From Collimonas sp. OK307 (lineage in GTDB: Bacteria > Pseudomonadota > Gammaproteobacteria > Burkholderiales > Burkholderiaceae_D), in NCBI RefSeq assembly GCF_900113705.1, contig NZ_FOQI01000004.1, positions 62,001-126,000 on the forward strand: a stretch of DNA of 64,000 bases, in the 5' to 3' direction. The translations under genes were made by a program, and so were the position numbers. The notes under the pieces are model-generated. The model was not told the origin of the DNA. It did no database searches and saw nothing but the letters and a program-made list of their open reading frames with translations. Shown in pieces: positions 45,143 to 54,171 of this stretch; the stretch's first letter is position 1, and each line of letters starts with the position of its first letter.

Positions 45143-46744
45143 TTAGGCGGCTTGTGCGTTTGTTGAATCTGCAGAGGTGCTGCCGCTGCCATTGCCATTC
45201 ACGTAACCGCTGAACGCTGCCGCCAGGATCTTCTCCTGGCTCCATTCGCCGCGCTCGAAGGTGTCGACCAGTTTGCCGGCGCTCATCACTGCGATGCGGT
45301 CGCAAATCAGCATCAGTTCGCGCAAGTCGCTGGAAACGATCAACAAGCCCTTGCCTTGCCGCGACAGTTCAGCCAGCAATTTGTAGATATCGAACTTGGC
45401 GCCGATATCGATGCCACGGGTCGGCTCGTCGAACAGCATGATCGGGCAATCGCGATATAACCAGCGCGCGATCACCACCTTCTGCTGGTTGCCGCCGGAA
45501 AGTTCTCCCGCTGCCTGCAGGCCGTTGCGCGAGCGGATCCGCAAGCGCTTGATGTAATCGTCAGCGACCTCGGCTTCGGCCTGCGGATCCAGCACCCCGA
45601 GCTTGCTGACCGAGGACAGCTTGGCCAGCGTGGTATTGAGTCCGATCGATTGCGACAGCAGCAATCCCTGGCTCTTGCGGTCTTCGGTGATCATGGCGAT
45701 GCCGGCTGCGATGGCTTCTTTTGGCGATGAAATTTTCGCCGCTTGCGTTTGATCGCCGATGAATACTTCGCCCTGGTCGGCACGATCCGCGCCGAAAATC
45801 AGGCGCAGCAATTCGGTACGGCCAGAGCCGATCAAGCCGGCGACGCCTAGAATTTCACCGGCACGTAAATCGAACGAGGTTGGCGCAACCACTGCGCCGC
45901 GGCCAATATCGCGCACGCGCAACAAAGGTGCGCCGATGGTGCGATGGCCAAGGTCAAGCTCGGCTTCTGCGGCGCGACCGACCATCAGCTGCACCAGCGC
46001 GTCTGTGCTGTAGCCGCCGATAGCGTCATCGCATACCAGCTGGCCATCGCGCAATACGGCGATACGGTCGGCTACCCGCTTCAATTCTTCCAGCCGATGC
46101 GAGATATAGATGATGGCGACGCCTTCCGACTGCAGTCGCGCAATCTGCGTGAACAGTAGTTCAACCTCGCGGTTGGTCAGCATGGCGGTAGGTTCGTCCA
46201 GCACCAGCAAGCGGCAGCTGCCGATCAGGTTGCGCGCAATTTCCACCATTTGCTGATGGCCCACGCCCAGTTCGCCGACAGGCGTCCAGGGATCGATATC
46301 GGCCATGCCTACTGCCGCCATCTGCACTCGCGTAGCCTGTGCCAGCGCGGCCTTGTCGATCCAGCCGAAGCGGTGCGGCAGCTGGTTGAAGTACAGGTTT
46401 TCGGCAATGCTCAGGGTCGGGATCAGGTTCAATTCCTGCATCACCATGCGGATACCGAGATGCTCAGCTTCCTTGCGCGAACCCGGCTGATAACTGTGAC
46501 CGTCGAGCAGCATGCTGCCCGTGGTTGCATCTACCAGGCCGCAGACGATTTTCGACAGTGTGCTTTTGCCGGCGCCGTTTTCACCGGTCAGGGCCAGTAT
46601 CTGGCCGGGACTGATGCTGATTGAGACGTCGCTCAATACCGGTTCGACATAGGTCTTGCCAATTCCGGTCAAGCTTAATAAAGGAACTGCGGATGCAGCG
46701 GCACGCACCTCAGACTGGTGCGCCGCAATGAATTCGTTGGACAT
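45143..46744 (-). CDS. rbsA: Ribose ABC transporter, tandem ATP-binding protein
   Basis: Two ABC modules in one chain. Module 1 (about 25-250): ALTGENGAGKSTLSKI, LGVGHQQMVEIARNL, LLVLDEPTAML. Module 2 (about 270-510): GVAGLIGSGRTELLRL, LSGGNQQKVVIARWL, IMLFDEPTRGID. The degenerate second Walker A is normal for RbsA. The ATG at 46744 follows a GGAGG Shine-Dalgarno. The tail is Gly/Ser/Thr rich. 533 residues. Confidence 0.95.
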   Translation of the reverse strand: MSNEFIAAHQSEVRAAASAVPLLSLTGIGKTYVEPVLSDVSISISPGQILALTGENGAGKSTLSKIVCGLVDATTGSMLLDGHSYQPGSRKEAEHLGIRMVMQELNLIPTLSIAENLYFNQLPHRFGWIDKAALAQATRVQMAAVGMADIDPWTPVGELGVGHQQMVEIARNLIGSCRLLVLDEPTAMLTNREVELLFTQIARLQSEGVAIIYISHRLEELKRVADRIAVLRDGQLVCDDAIGGYSTDALVQLMVGRAAEAELDLGHRTIGAPLLRVRDIGRGAVVAPTSFDLRAGEILGVAGLIGSGRTELLRLIFGADRADQGEVFIGDQTQAAKISSPKEAIAAGIAMITEDRKSQGLLLSQSIGLNTTLAKLSSVSKLGVLDPQAEAEVADDYIKRLRIRSRNGLQAAGELSGGNQQKVVIARWLYRDCPIMLFDEPTRGIDIGAKFDIYKLLAELSRQGKGLLIVSSDLRELMLICDRIAVMSAGKLVDTFERGEWSQEKILAAAFSGYVNGNGSGSTSADSTNAQAA

Positions 46745-46782
46745 TCTGTCCTCCACCATGACAGCTTTACTTAAGCTGATTG

Positions 46783-46835
46783 GGGACAGGGTAATCCACC
46801 ACACGCCTGGCTTGGCGGCTCCTCAACCCTGTCCC
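46783..46835 (-). repeat. Hairpin between rbsB and rbsA
   Basis: GGGACAGGGT (46783-46792) and ACCCTGTCCC (46826-46835) form a perfect 10-bp stem whose loop holds a second CGCC/GGCG pair. Stem-loops at this position often protect the binding-protein mRNA and dampen expression of the downstream ATPase. Confidence 0.65.
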
Positions 46836-46862
46836 GCAATTACGTTGCGCAGTTACCGTTAA

Positions 46863-47819
46863 TTACTTGCTGTCTTTGGTCACCAGCGCGACCTTGGTTT
46901 CAACAGTGCCGCCGAGTGTGTTCTGAGCTTTCTTGTCGGTAATCGCCTTCAATACCGTTTCGATACCGAACACCGCTTGTTGCGAAGCAAACTGATCGGC
47001 TGTCGCCAGTACGCGGCCATCCTTCAGCATCGGCTTGATGGCGTTGATGTTGTCGTAGCCGACCACCAGCACTTTGCCGGTCTTGCCGGCAGCCTTGACG
47101 GCAGCGACCGCGCCCAGGGCCATGTTGTCGTTACCAGCCAGCAATGCCTTGATGTCCGGATGCGCATTCAGCATGGCGGCGGCAATCTGGTTGCCCGGCG
47201 CCATTTCCCATTGGCCGGATTGCACGCCAACCACATTCGCGCCAACTGCGCTCATGGAGTCCTGGAAGCCCAGGGTGCGTTGCTGCGCATTGATGGTAGT
47301 GGACACGCCTTCGATGATGCCGACCTTGTCGCCCTTTTTGATTTGCTTGGCCAGGTAGTCGCCGACCAGCTTGGCGCCCTTGCGGTTATCCGGACCGACG
47401 AACGGTACGGTGATGCCTTTTTCCTTGAGCGCGGCGTCATCCAGCTTGTTGTCGATATTCACAACGATGATGCCGGCGTCGATGGCTTTCTTGATGACAG
47501 GCACCAGCGCTTTCGAATCGGCGGGAGCGATCACCAGGCCATTGACCTTGGAAACGATCATCTGTTCGACGATCTTGATCTGGTTCGAGGTGTCTTGTTC
47601 ATCCTTGATGCCGTTGGCAATCAGGTCGTATTGCGCGGCGTGGGCTTTCTGATGTTCCTTGGCGCCGTTTTCCATGGTCAGGAAAAATTCATTGGCCAGC
47701 GATTTCATCACCAGCGCAACCTTAGGTTTGGCGGCGGTTTGCGCCAGCGCCGGCAAAGAAGGCAATGCACATACGAGAATGGTGGCAGCAATCAGCTTGA
47801 GGCGGATACGGGTGTTCAT
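46863..47819 (-). CDS. rbsB: D-ribose-binding periplasmic protein
   Basis: Periplasmic receptor of the ribose importer. It has a signal peptide (MNTRIRLKLIAATILVCALPSLPALA). KVALVMKSLANEFFLTMENGAKEHQ, the DSKALVPVIKKAIDAGIIVVNIDNKL segment and GYDNINAIKPMLKDGRVLATADQ are typical of family 4 binding proteins. The start at 47819 is supported by AGGAGA 8 bases upstream; an open frame extends to 47930 across the promoter. First gene of the operon. A related pentose or furanose is an alternative ligand. Confidence 0.93.
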   Translation of the reverse strand: MNTRIRLKLIAATILVCALPSLPALAQTAAKPKVALVMKSLANEFFLTMENGAKEHQKAHAAQYDLIANGIKDEQDTSNQIKIVEQMIVSKVNGLVIAPADSKALVPVIKKAIDAGIIVVNIDNKLDDAALKEKGITVPFVGPDNRKGAKLVGDYLAKQIKKGDKVGIIEGVSTTINAQQRTLGFQDSMSAVGANVVGVQSGQWEMAPGNQIAAAMLNAHPDIKALLAGNDNMALGAVAAVKAAGKTGKVLVVGYDNINAIKPMLKDGRVLATADQFASQQAVFGIETVLKAITDKKAQNTLGGTVETKVALVTKDSK

Positions 47820-47897
47820 CAAAAGTCTCCTGAAAATTGTTTTTAAATGCGTCGTTGAACAGCATATCCGTTCGGGTCGGCATGCCATCATTTGTAA

Positions 47898-47915
47898 CGC
47901 GCAAACGTTTGCGCG
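47898..47915. promoter_or_regulatory. RbsR operator
   Basis: Perfect 18-bp palindrome CGCGCAAACGTTTGCGCG, of LacI-family operator type, placed about five bases downstream of the rbsB -10 element so that bound repressor would cover the transcription start. Confidence 0.85.
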
Positions 47916-47920
47916 CTCTG

Positions 47921-47950
47921 ATGATAGCACCAGATCCGGGGAAAATTCAA
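47921..47950 (-). promoter_or_regulatory. Promoter of the ribose operon
   Basis: On the minus strand TTGAAT (47945-47950), 18-base spacer, then TATCAT (47921-47926), immediately upstream of the operator palindrome. The resulting 5' leader is about 95 bases. Confidence 0.7.
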
Positions 47951-48035
47951 GGTCGTCGCACTGATTGACAAAACAACAATAAACTTACCTGGGAGGCCAT
48001 TTTGGAGAAATTTTGATCTTTAAGTCGGGGCCTGA

Positions 48036-49214
48036 TCAGGCCGACAGGTAGCGCTCCAGGCGCTGCACGCCATCTTCCAGACGCTCCAGCGAACTGGCAA
48101 AACACCAACGCACGTAACCCTCGCCTTCGGGACCGAAGGCATTACCCGGCGCCAGGCCCAGCCCGGCATCGCGCACCAGTTGCTTGCACAACGCCAGGCT
48201 ATCGTCGACACCGTCGACGCGGAAGAACAGATACATCGCGCCCTTCGGCCGCGGCGCCGTAATCCCCGGCAAGGCATTCAAGCGCTGATACAGGAAATCG
48301 CGCGCTGCACGATAACGGGCCACCGTGTTGCCGATGATTTCGTCGCCGCGCTCGATGGCGACGACGCCGGCGCGTTGTATGAAGCCCGGCGCGCAAGAAG
48401 TGTTGTACTCGATCAGCTTGCCGATATCCGTCATCAGCGTCGGCGGCGCCACCAGCCAGCCGAGCCGCCAACCGGTCATCAGCCAGGACTTGGAAAAACT
48501 GTTGGATGAAATCAGCCTGTCGTCGGCAACGGCGATATCCAGGAAGGATGGCGCGCACTGCGGCGCATCAGTCTGCTCGGTGTACACCAGCCGCTCATAC
48601 ACATCGTCGGCGACAATCCAGATACCGTGCAGGCGACAGTGCGCCAGCACGATTTCCTGCTGCTCGCGCGGCATGACCCAGCCGGTTGGATTGTTCGGCG
48701 AATTCAGCAAGACTGCTCGGGTGTCCGGCGTCAAAGCGTCTAGCAATTGCTGCAAGTCGAGTTCCCAGGTCTGGCCGAACTGCAAGGCCACGCGTACTAC
48801 TTCTGCGCCGAGGATTTTCGGGATTTCGGCAACGTTCGGCCACAGCGGCGTCACCGCCACCACCCGATCGCCGGGGTTGATGATCAGCTGCGACAACACC
48901 ATCAGTGCCGATACGCCGGAGGAAGTGACCGCTATCCGGCTAGCGTCTACCGGTTGGTGCAGAGCAGATAAATAACTGGCAATCGCCGCGCGCAAAGGCG
49001 GGATGCCATAGTTGTGGGTGTAGAACGTGTCGCCGTCATCGAGTCCGGCCTTGGCCGCATCGCGAATGAAGCTCGGGGTCACCTGATCCGGCTCGCCGAA
49101 CCAGAACGGCAATACGTCGTCACGGCCCATGCCGACATTGGCGACCTCGCGGATGCGCGAGGCCTCAAGTTGGCGCACCACGGCGCGGGCAACGGCAGGA
49201 TGATCCAAAGGCAT
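48036..49214 (-). CDS. PLP-dependent aminotransferase class I/II
   Basis: Cytosolic fold-type I aminotransferase. LPFWFGEPDQVTPSFIRDAAKAGLDDGDTFYTHNYGIPPLRAAIASYL, LNSPNNPTGWVMP, ADDVYERLVY and the PLP-lysine motif SNSFSKSWLMTGWRLGW are present. 392 residues from the ATG at 49214. The donor specificity (aspartate, alanine or aromatic) cannot be read from the sequence. It stands alone between the ribose operon and the topB terminator. Confidence 0.88.
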   Translation of the reverse strand: MPLDHPAVARAVVRQLEASRIREVANVGMGRDDVLPFWFGEPDQVTPSFIRDAAKAGLDDGDTFYTHNYGIPPLRAAIASYLSALHQPVDASRIAVTSSGVSALMVLSQLIINPGDRVVAVTPLWPNVAEIPKILGAEVVRVALQFGQTWELDLQQLLDALTPDTRAVLLNSPNNPTGWVMPREQQEIVLAHCRLHGIWIVADDVYERLVYTEQTDAPQCAPSFLDIAVADDRLISSNSFSKSWLMTGWRLGWLVAPPTLMTDIGKLIEYNTSCAPGFIQRAGVVAIERGDEIIGNTVARYRAARDFLYQRLNALPGITAPRPKGAMYLFFRVDGVDDSLALCKQLVRDAGLGLAPGNAFGPEGEGYVRWCFASSLERLEDGVQRLERYLSA

Positions 49215-49366
49215 GGCAATATCCGGTAAGCGGTAATTGAGCGAAAACCAATGCCGGCGAAAGCTGGCTGGCGACAACAATGCATGTCAGGAAGTGTAGC
49301 CGAAAGCATGCAGAGCCGTGGCACGGCGAAATCACCAAGCCAGTCGTCGAGTGATCGTCGCAGCAA

Positions 49367-49389
49367 TAAAAAAACCGCTCAACGAGCGG
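49367..49389 (-). terminator. Rho-independent terminator of topB
   Basis: Stem CCGCTC (49375-49380) / GAGCGG (49384-49389) with AAC loop; on the minus strand a run of T follows. Lies 24 bases after the topB stop. Confidence 0.85.
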
Positions 49390-49412
49390 CTTCTTCTGAA
49401 GTAAATCAACGC

Positions 49413-52055
49413 TTATGCAGCTTTGCGCTTGGCGACTACTTTCTTGGGCGCTGCCTTTTTAGCGGCAGGTTTCTTGGCTGCGGGCTTCTTGGCTGCCGGC
49501 TTTTTCGCTACCACCGCCGCCTCGCCATCTTCCCCTTCGACTGCAGCCGCTTTTGCTTTGCCCTTGGCTGGCGCCTTGGCTTTGCGTTCTTCAAACTCGA
49601 AGCTGACCTTGCCATCCTTGCCCTTGACCAGGAAGGCTTTGAACGGACGCCGCGTACGCTGCGAAATGAAACCTGGCAGCAAATCGGTCTTGCCGTCGTT
49701 GAGCAGCTTGACCATTTGCTCCGGCAAGATCTCTTGCTGGAGAATGATGCGGCCGCTGCGGAAATCGCAAGCTTTCGGTTTGGCCACGGTTTTTTCGCAG
49801 ACATAGGCCAAGCCCATTTCGTAGACGCCGCTGGCGCACTTCGGACATGGACCAAGCGCGGTCTGGCCGGTGAAATCCACACCCTCGCCATCTTCGCCTT
49901 CGCCGTCGTTCTGGCCGAAATCGAATTCAAGCTTGAAGTTCTTGATCTCTTCGTCGCGGCTGATTTTCAGGATAGCGGCAAACGGCCGGCCCATTTTCGA
50001 GCGGAACCCTTGCAGCGGACCGATGGTGCGCTTGGTCAGCAATTCCTCGACTTCAGGAATTTCAAACTGACGGCTACCCGGCGTCTTGCTCATCGAGAAT
50101 TCGCATTTGGTACAGGCGAAGCGACGATAGTTTTCCTTGACCACGCTGCCGCAATTCGGACACGGCGCCAGCAAGGTCGCATAGTCGCCGGGGATCGTGT
50201 CGTTATCGTATTCCTTGGCGCGCTTGACGATGATCTGGGTCAGCTGCGCGATTTCGCGCATGAACTCTTCACGGCTAATGGTGCCGCGCTCGATCTGCGA
50301 CAGCTTGTGTTCCCATTCGCCGGTCAGCTCTGGCTCGGTCAACTCGTCCACGCCGAGGCCGTGCAGCAAGGTCATCAACTGGAATGCCTTGGCGGTCGGT
50401 ATCATTTCCCGGCCTTCACGCAGCAGGTACTTTTCGTTCAGCAAACCTTCGATGATGGCAGCGCGCGTGGCTGGCGTACCGAGGCCTTTGCCGGCCATGG
50501 CTTCACGCAGATCGCCATCGTCCAGCAATTTCCCCGCGCCTTCCATCGCCGACAGCAACGTCGCTTCAGTGTAGCGCGCAGGCGGCTTGGTGACCAGGCC
50601 GTTGGCGGTAATCTTGTCGGTCTTGACCTTTTCATCCTTGGCCACGGCAACCAGCGTGCCGCTGTTTTCCGGATCCTTTTCATCCGCGGCTTCCTTGCCG
50701 TAGATCGCCAGCCAGCCCGGATTCGTCATGACCTTGCCTTCAGTCTTGAACTGATGGCCGGACACTTCGGTGTAGCGGGTAGTTACCTGGAATTCGGCGG
50801 CCGGGAAAAATACTGCCATGAAACGGCGGGTAACCAGGTCGTACAGCTTCTGCTCCGGTTCCGACAAATTCTTCGGCGCCTGCGTTGTCGGGATGATCGC
50901 AAAGTGATCGCTGATCTTGGTGTTGTCGAAGATCCGCTTGTTCGGCTTGACCCAGCCCTTGTTCAGGATCTGTGCAGCGAACTGTTGATAGTTATTGTTC
51001 TCCGACACCGTTTCCAGCGTTTGCTTGACAGTGCTCAGGTAATCTTCCGGCAGGTGACGCGAGTCGGTACGCGGATAGGTAAGTACCTTGTGTTTTTCGT
51101 ACAGCGCTTGCGCCAGGCCAAGCGTGTTCTTGGCGGAGAAGCCGAAGCGCGAGTTGGCTTCGCGCTGCAGGCTGGTCAGATCGAACAGTGCCGGCGCCAT
51201 CGAGGTAGTCGGTTTCGACTCTTCGCGCACGTTGCCAAGCTTGCCGCGGCAGGCGGCAACGATAGATTCGGCGGCGGCTTTGCTCCACAGCCGTTCAGCA
51301 CGTTTTTCCGGATCGGTTTCATCCTTCTTGTGCGCACTGTCGAGCCAGCGGCCTTCGTAAATACCGGCGGCGCAGACGAACTCTGCGCGCACTTCCCAGA
51401 AATCGCGCGATACGAATTTCTTGATCTTCTCTTCACGGTCGACCACGATCGACAAGGTCGGCGTTTGCACGCGGCCGACAGTGGTCAGGTAGAAACCGCC
51501 TTCTTTCGAATTGAAGGCAGTCATTGCACGCGTACCGTTGATGCCGATCAGCCAGTCGGCTTCGCTGCGACAGCGGGCAGCGTCGGCCAGCGGCAACATG
51601 TCCTTGTCTTCACGCAGATGAGTGAAACCGTCGCGTATCGCGCCCGGCGTCATCGATTGCAGCCAGAGCCGCTTGACCGGCTGCTTGGCTTTCGTATATT
51701 GCGCGATCAGGCGGAAAATCAGCTCGCCTTCACGCCCGGCGTCACAGGCGTTGATCAGTGCGGTGACATCCTTGCGCTTGATCAGCTTGTTGAGCACCTT
51801 GAGGCGCGACTCGGTCTTGGCAATCGGGTTCAGCGCGAAGTGCGGCGGAATCATCGGCAGATGGGTGAAAGTCCATTTGCCGCGCTTGACGTCGTATTCT
51901 TCAGGAACGGCGATTTCCAGCAGATGGCCGACCGCGGATGACAGGACGTATTCGTCGGATTCAAAGTACTCATCGTGCTTGGTGAAGCCGCCGAGCGTCT
52001 TCGCGATGTCGTTCGCGACAGATGGTTTCTCAGCAATGATGAGGGTCTTGCTCAT
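49413..52055 (-). CDS. topB: DNA topoisomerase III with Lys/Ala-rich tail
   Basis: Type IA topoisomerase. The Toprim domain starts LIIAEKPSVANDIAKTLG with NACDAGREGEL (102-112); the catalytic Tyr is Y327 in LTYPRTDSRHLP; a decatenation-type core follows. After residue about 650 there are zinc-finger-like CPNCG...CTKC and CPKC...C motifs. A 35-residue tail follows, made of repeated AAKKPAAKKPA units resembling histone H1, which would bind DNA non-specifically. 880 residues versus 653 in E. coli TopB. Codon use is normal throughout. Confidence 0.95.
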   Translation of the reverse strand: MSKTLIIAEKPSVANDIAKTLGGFTKHDEYFESDEYVLSSAVGHLLEIAVPEEYDVKRGKWTFTHLPMIPPHFALNPIAKTESRLKVLNKLIKRKDVTALINACDAGREGELIFRLIAQYTKAKQPVKRLWLQSMTPGAIRDGFTHLREDKDMLPLADAARCRSEADWLIGINGTRAMTAFNSKEGGFYLTTVGRVQTPTLSIVVDREEKIKKFVSRDFWEVRAEFVCAAGIYEGRWLDSAHKKDETDPEKRAERLWSKAAAESIVAACRGKLGNVREESKPTTSMAPALFDLTSLQREANSRFGFSAKNTLGLAQALYEKHKVLTYPRTDSRHLPEDYLSTVKQTLETVSENNNYQQFAAQILNKGWVKPNKRIFDNTKISDHFAIIPTTQAPKNLSEPEQKLYDLVTRRFMAVFFPAAEFQVTTRYTEVSGHQFKTEGKVMTNPGWLAIYGKEAADEKDPENSGTLVAVAKDEKVKTDKITANGLVTKPPARYTEATLLSAMEGAGKLLDDGDLREAMAGKGLGTPATRAAIIEGLLNEKYLLREGREMIPTAKAFQLMTLLHGLGVDELTEPELTGEWEHKLSQIERGTISREEFMREIAQLTQIIVKRAKEYDNDTIPGDYATLLAPCPNCGSVVKENYRRFACTKCEFSMSKTPGSRQFEIPEVEELLTKRTIGPLQGFRSKMGRPFAAILKISRDEEIKNFKLEFDFGQNDGEGEDGEGVDFTGQTALGPCPKCASGVYEMGLAYVCEKTVAKPKACDFRSGRIILQQEILPEQMVKLLNDGKTDLLPGFISQRTRRPFKAFLVKGKDGKVSFEFEERKAKAPAKGKAKAAAVEGEDGEAAVVAKKPAAKKPAAKKPAAKKAAPKKVVAKRKAA

Positions 52056-52337
52056 AGTGTTGTCTCGAAAGTTACGCGCATCAAATTAAGGATAAAGAGC
52101 GCATGTTTTTGCTTTTGCACGTAAGTGGCAGTCTGTAAATTTAGTTGCCGACGGGAAATCTCCCGTAATATATCAGTAAACCCAGCAGCAAACCCATCAG
52201 CAAACTCGTTGCAGTAACTCGCAACAAATTTTCACAGCCTGCGCCGCATTAATGCGGCCAATGATAAGCGGGTTGTTGGAAAAATCGCAAGCGCCGTGAC
52301 CTCGGTCTGGCCAGCCTGCGGCAGGTGTAAGCAGCGT
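52056..52337. other. 282-base gap between smg and topB
   Basis: Contains a perfect 16-bp palindrome GCCGCATTAATGCGGC (52243-52258), a small stem ACGGGA / TCCCGT (52151-52166), and a TTG-initiated 27-codon minus-strand frame (52141-52224) predicting a hydrophobic peptide. No terminator with T-run is visible; the topB promoter should be here. Confidence 0.5.
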
Positions 52338-52817
52338 TTAGTGCAGCTGGCGTGGCTCAGGATCGTCGTCTTCGTCGATAAACAGTTCATCGAACATCAA
52401 GCCGTCCGGCTCCTTGCCCTGGCTCCATAGCACCATCAACACGATCACCTTGAGTTTATCGAGCGGGACCGGCGTCTCGCTGACCGACAACGCGCGTTCA
52501 ATGACAATCTCGCGTTGCACCGGGTTGAGCATCTTGGCCGACTCCAGGAACTGGATGAAACCAATCGCAGGAATACCCAGCACGTCGATTTCCTGCTGAG
52601 CATAAATGCGGATGCCAAAAGAAAAAGCGGTTTGCTGCGGGTATTTATCGGCGAACTCGTGGTTGGTTTCTGCCAGGTCGGTCAGCCAGCCGAGCGCCTT
52701 GGTGATTTCGTCTTCTTCAAAGCCGATGGCCGACAGCTTCTTGACCAAAGCCTCCGGTTCAGGACAGGCGTCGGGCCGATAATAAGTTTCATACAGATAA
52801 ACAAGGACTTCAAACAT
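52338..52817 (-). CDS. smg: Smg family protein (DUF494)
   Basis: A 159-residue DUF494/Smg protein: [48 protein letters not shown] is the family N-terminus, and [33 protein letters not shown] the C-terminus. Smg sits next to dprA (smf) in many Proteobacteria, as here. Molecular role is not established. 146 bases separate it from dprA on the same strand. Confidence 0.93.
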   Translation of the reverse strand: MFEVLVYLYETYYRPDACPEPEALVKKLSAIGFEEDEITKALGWLTDLAETNHEFADKYPQQTAFSFGIRIYAQQEIDVLGIPAIGFIQFLESAKMLNPVQREIVIERALSVSETPVPLDKLKVIVLMVLWSQGKEPDGLMFDELFIDEDDDPEPRQLH

Positions 52818-52963
52818 GGTTCTACTGTATCGCTAAGGTAAGAATATGACAAGGTAAGACAGGTAAAGTACGACGGTAACCGTGAAAACAACGACAAACT
52901 GGGGCTTCCGACCGTCCTGTATACGTATACAAGTATCGCAGGATTTATGCAATGCTGCCCGAA

Positions 52964-54064
52964 TCAGCCGATACGGCGATAAATTCCACCGGGCAAAACT
53001 TCAATCAGTCCAGCCAGTTCCAGCTCAAGCAACTGGCCGTTCAGGCTGCCAGCGTCGTTGCCGCTGCGCTCCGCCAGAACGTCGAAACTGACCGGATCAT
53101 ACCCGAGTACGGCAAGTAACCCCTGCAACTCCTGATTGGTGCCACCGACAGCCTCGGCAACCGGTGTCGCTGCAACAATGGCCTCCACTCCGTGCAAAGG
53201 CCTCAGCTCTTCCAGGATATCCTGCGCCGACTCCACCAGCTTGGCCCCCTGCTTGATCAGTTGATGGCAGCCTTTGGACAACGGCGAGTGAATCGAACCG
53301 GGAATCGCGAACACATCGCGCCCCTGCTCGGCCGCCATCCTGGCAGTGATCAGCGAGCCGGACTGCGCTGCGGCTTCAACCACCAGCACACCGCGCGCCA
53401 GGCCCGAAATGATGCGGTTGCGGCGCGGGAAATTGGCAGCGATGCCGGGCATCCCCAGCGGATACTCGCTGACGATGCAGCCGGCCTCGGCAATCTGATG
53501 CGCCAGGCCGCGATTGCGCGCCGGATAAACAATATCGGCGCCAGTACCGATTACCGCTACGGTGCTACCGCCGTCAGGATTGCCTGCTGCACCGCGTAAA
53601 GCACCTTGGTGCGCAGCAGCGTCGACTCCCAGAGCCATGCCGGAGATGATGGTCAGCCCGCGCTGACTGAGGATTTCAGCGAAACGATCGGCGTTGGCGA
53701 TGCCCTGAGCTGTAGCGTTGCGACTGCCGACGACGGCCATGGCCGGCCGCGCCAGCAATTCGGCGCGCCCCTTCACATACAGCATGAGCGGTGGATCGGT
53801 GATATCCAGCAAGGCTTGCGGATAGGCGCTGTCGGCCAAGGTGAATAACTGATTACCGGGTTGCTGCAGCCATTCGAGCGTCCGTGCCGTCAGTGCCAGG
53901 ACAGCGTCCGAAGGTGCCGCCAGCAAGGCGTAGGCAATCCGCTCCGGCACGACTTTGTGCAAGGCCGAAAAGGAAGATGAAAAAATGTTTGCGGGTAAGC
54001 CGAAGGCAACCAGCAGCCGACGTGCGGTTTCCGCGCCGACACCGGCAGTCTGCTCGAGACGCAA
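52964..54064 (-). CDS. dprA: DNA-processing protein DprA (Smf)
   Basis: Cytosolic protein loading RecA on incoming single-stranded DNA during natural transformation. The Rossmann core has YPQALLDITDPPLMLYVKG, AVVGSRNATAQGIANADRFA, SGMALGVDAAAHQGAL, VIGTGADIVYPARNRGL, FPRRNRIISGLARGVLVVEAA and PGSIHSPLSKGCHQLIKQGA. A winged-helix C-terminus follows (about 300-366). The TTG at 54064 is the first usual start codon in frame but cuts the conserved ELAAWLRLEQT start. The frame stays open upstream (…AIDVDELAAW) past the LysM stop at 54172, so the true start is probably earlier and non-canonical. Confidence 0.92.
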   Translation of the reverse strand: MRLEQTAGVGAETARRLLVAFGLPANIFSSSFSALHKVVPERIAYALLAAPSDAVLALTARTLEWLQQPGNQLFTLADSAYPQALLDITDPPLMLYVKGRAELLARPAMAVVGSRNATAQGIANADRFAEILSQRGLTIISGMALGVDAAAHQGALRGAAGNPDGGSTVAVIGTGADIVYPARNRGLAHQIAEAGCIVSEYPLGMPGIAANFPRRNRIISGLARGVLVVEAAAQSGSLITARMAAEQGRDVFAIPGSIHSPLSKGCHQLIKQGAKLVESAQDILEELRPLHGVEAIVAATPVAEAVGGTNQELQGLLAVLGYDPVSFDVLAERSGNDAGSLNGQLLELELAGLIEVLPGGIYRRIG

Positions 54065-54171
54065 CCAGGCTGCCAGTTCGTCTACATCGATTGCATTGGT
54101 TGCAGCGGAAGGGCGGCGGTTTATACCGCCGCCATCGTCATGAAGATTATCTTTATTAACAGCAATTACCT

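Noticed and set aside
49251-51941. An 896-codon open frame antisense to topB
   Set aside because: It mirrors the codon structure of topB, has no recognisable domain or ribosome-binding site, and topB is unambiguous. Long antisense frames are common in GC-rich genes.
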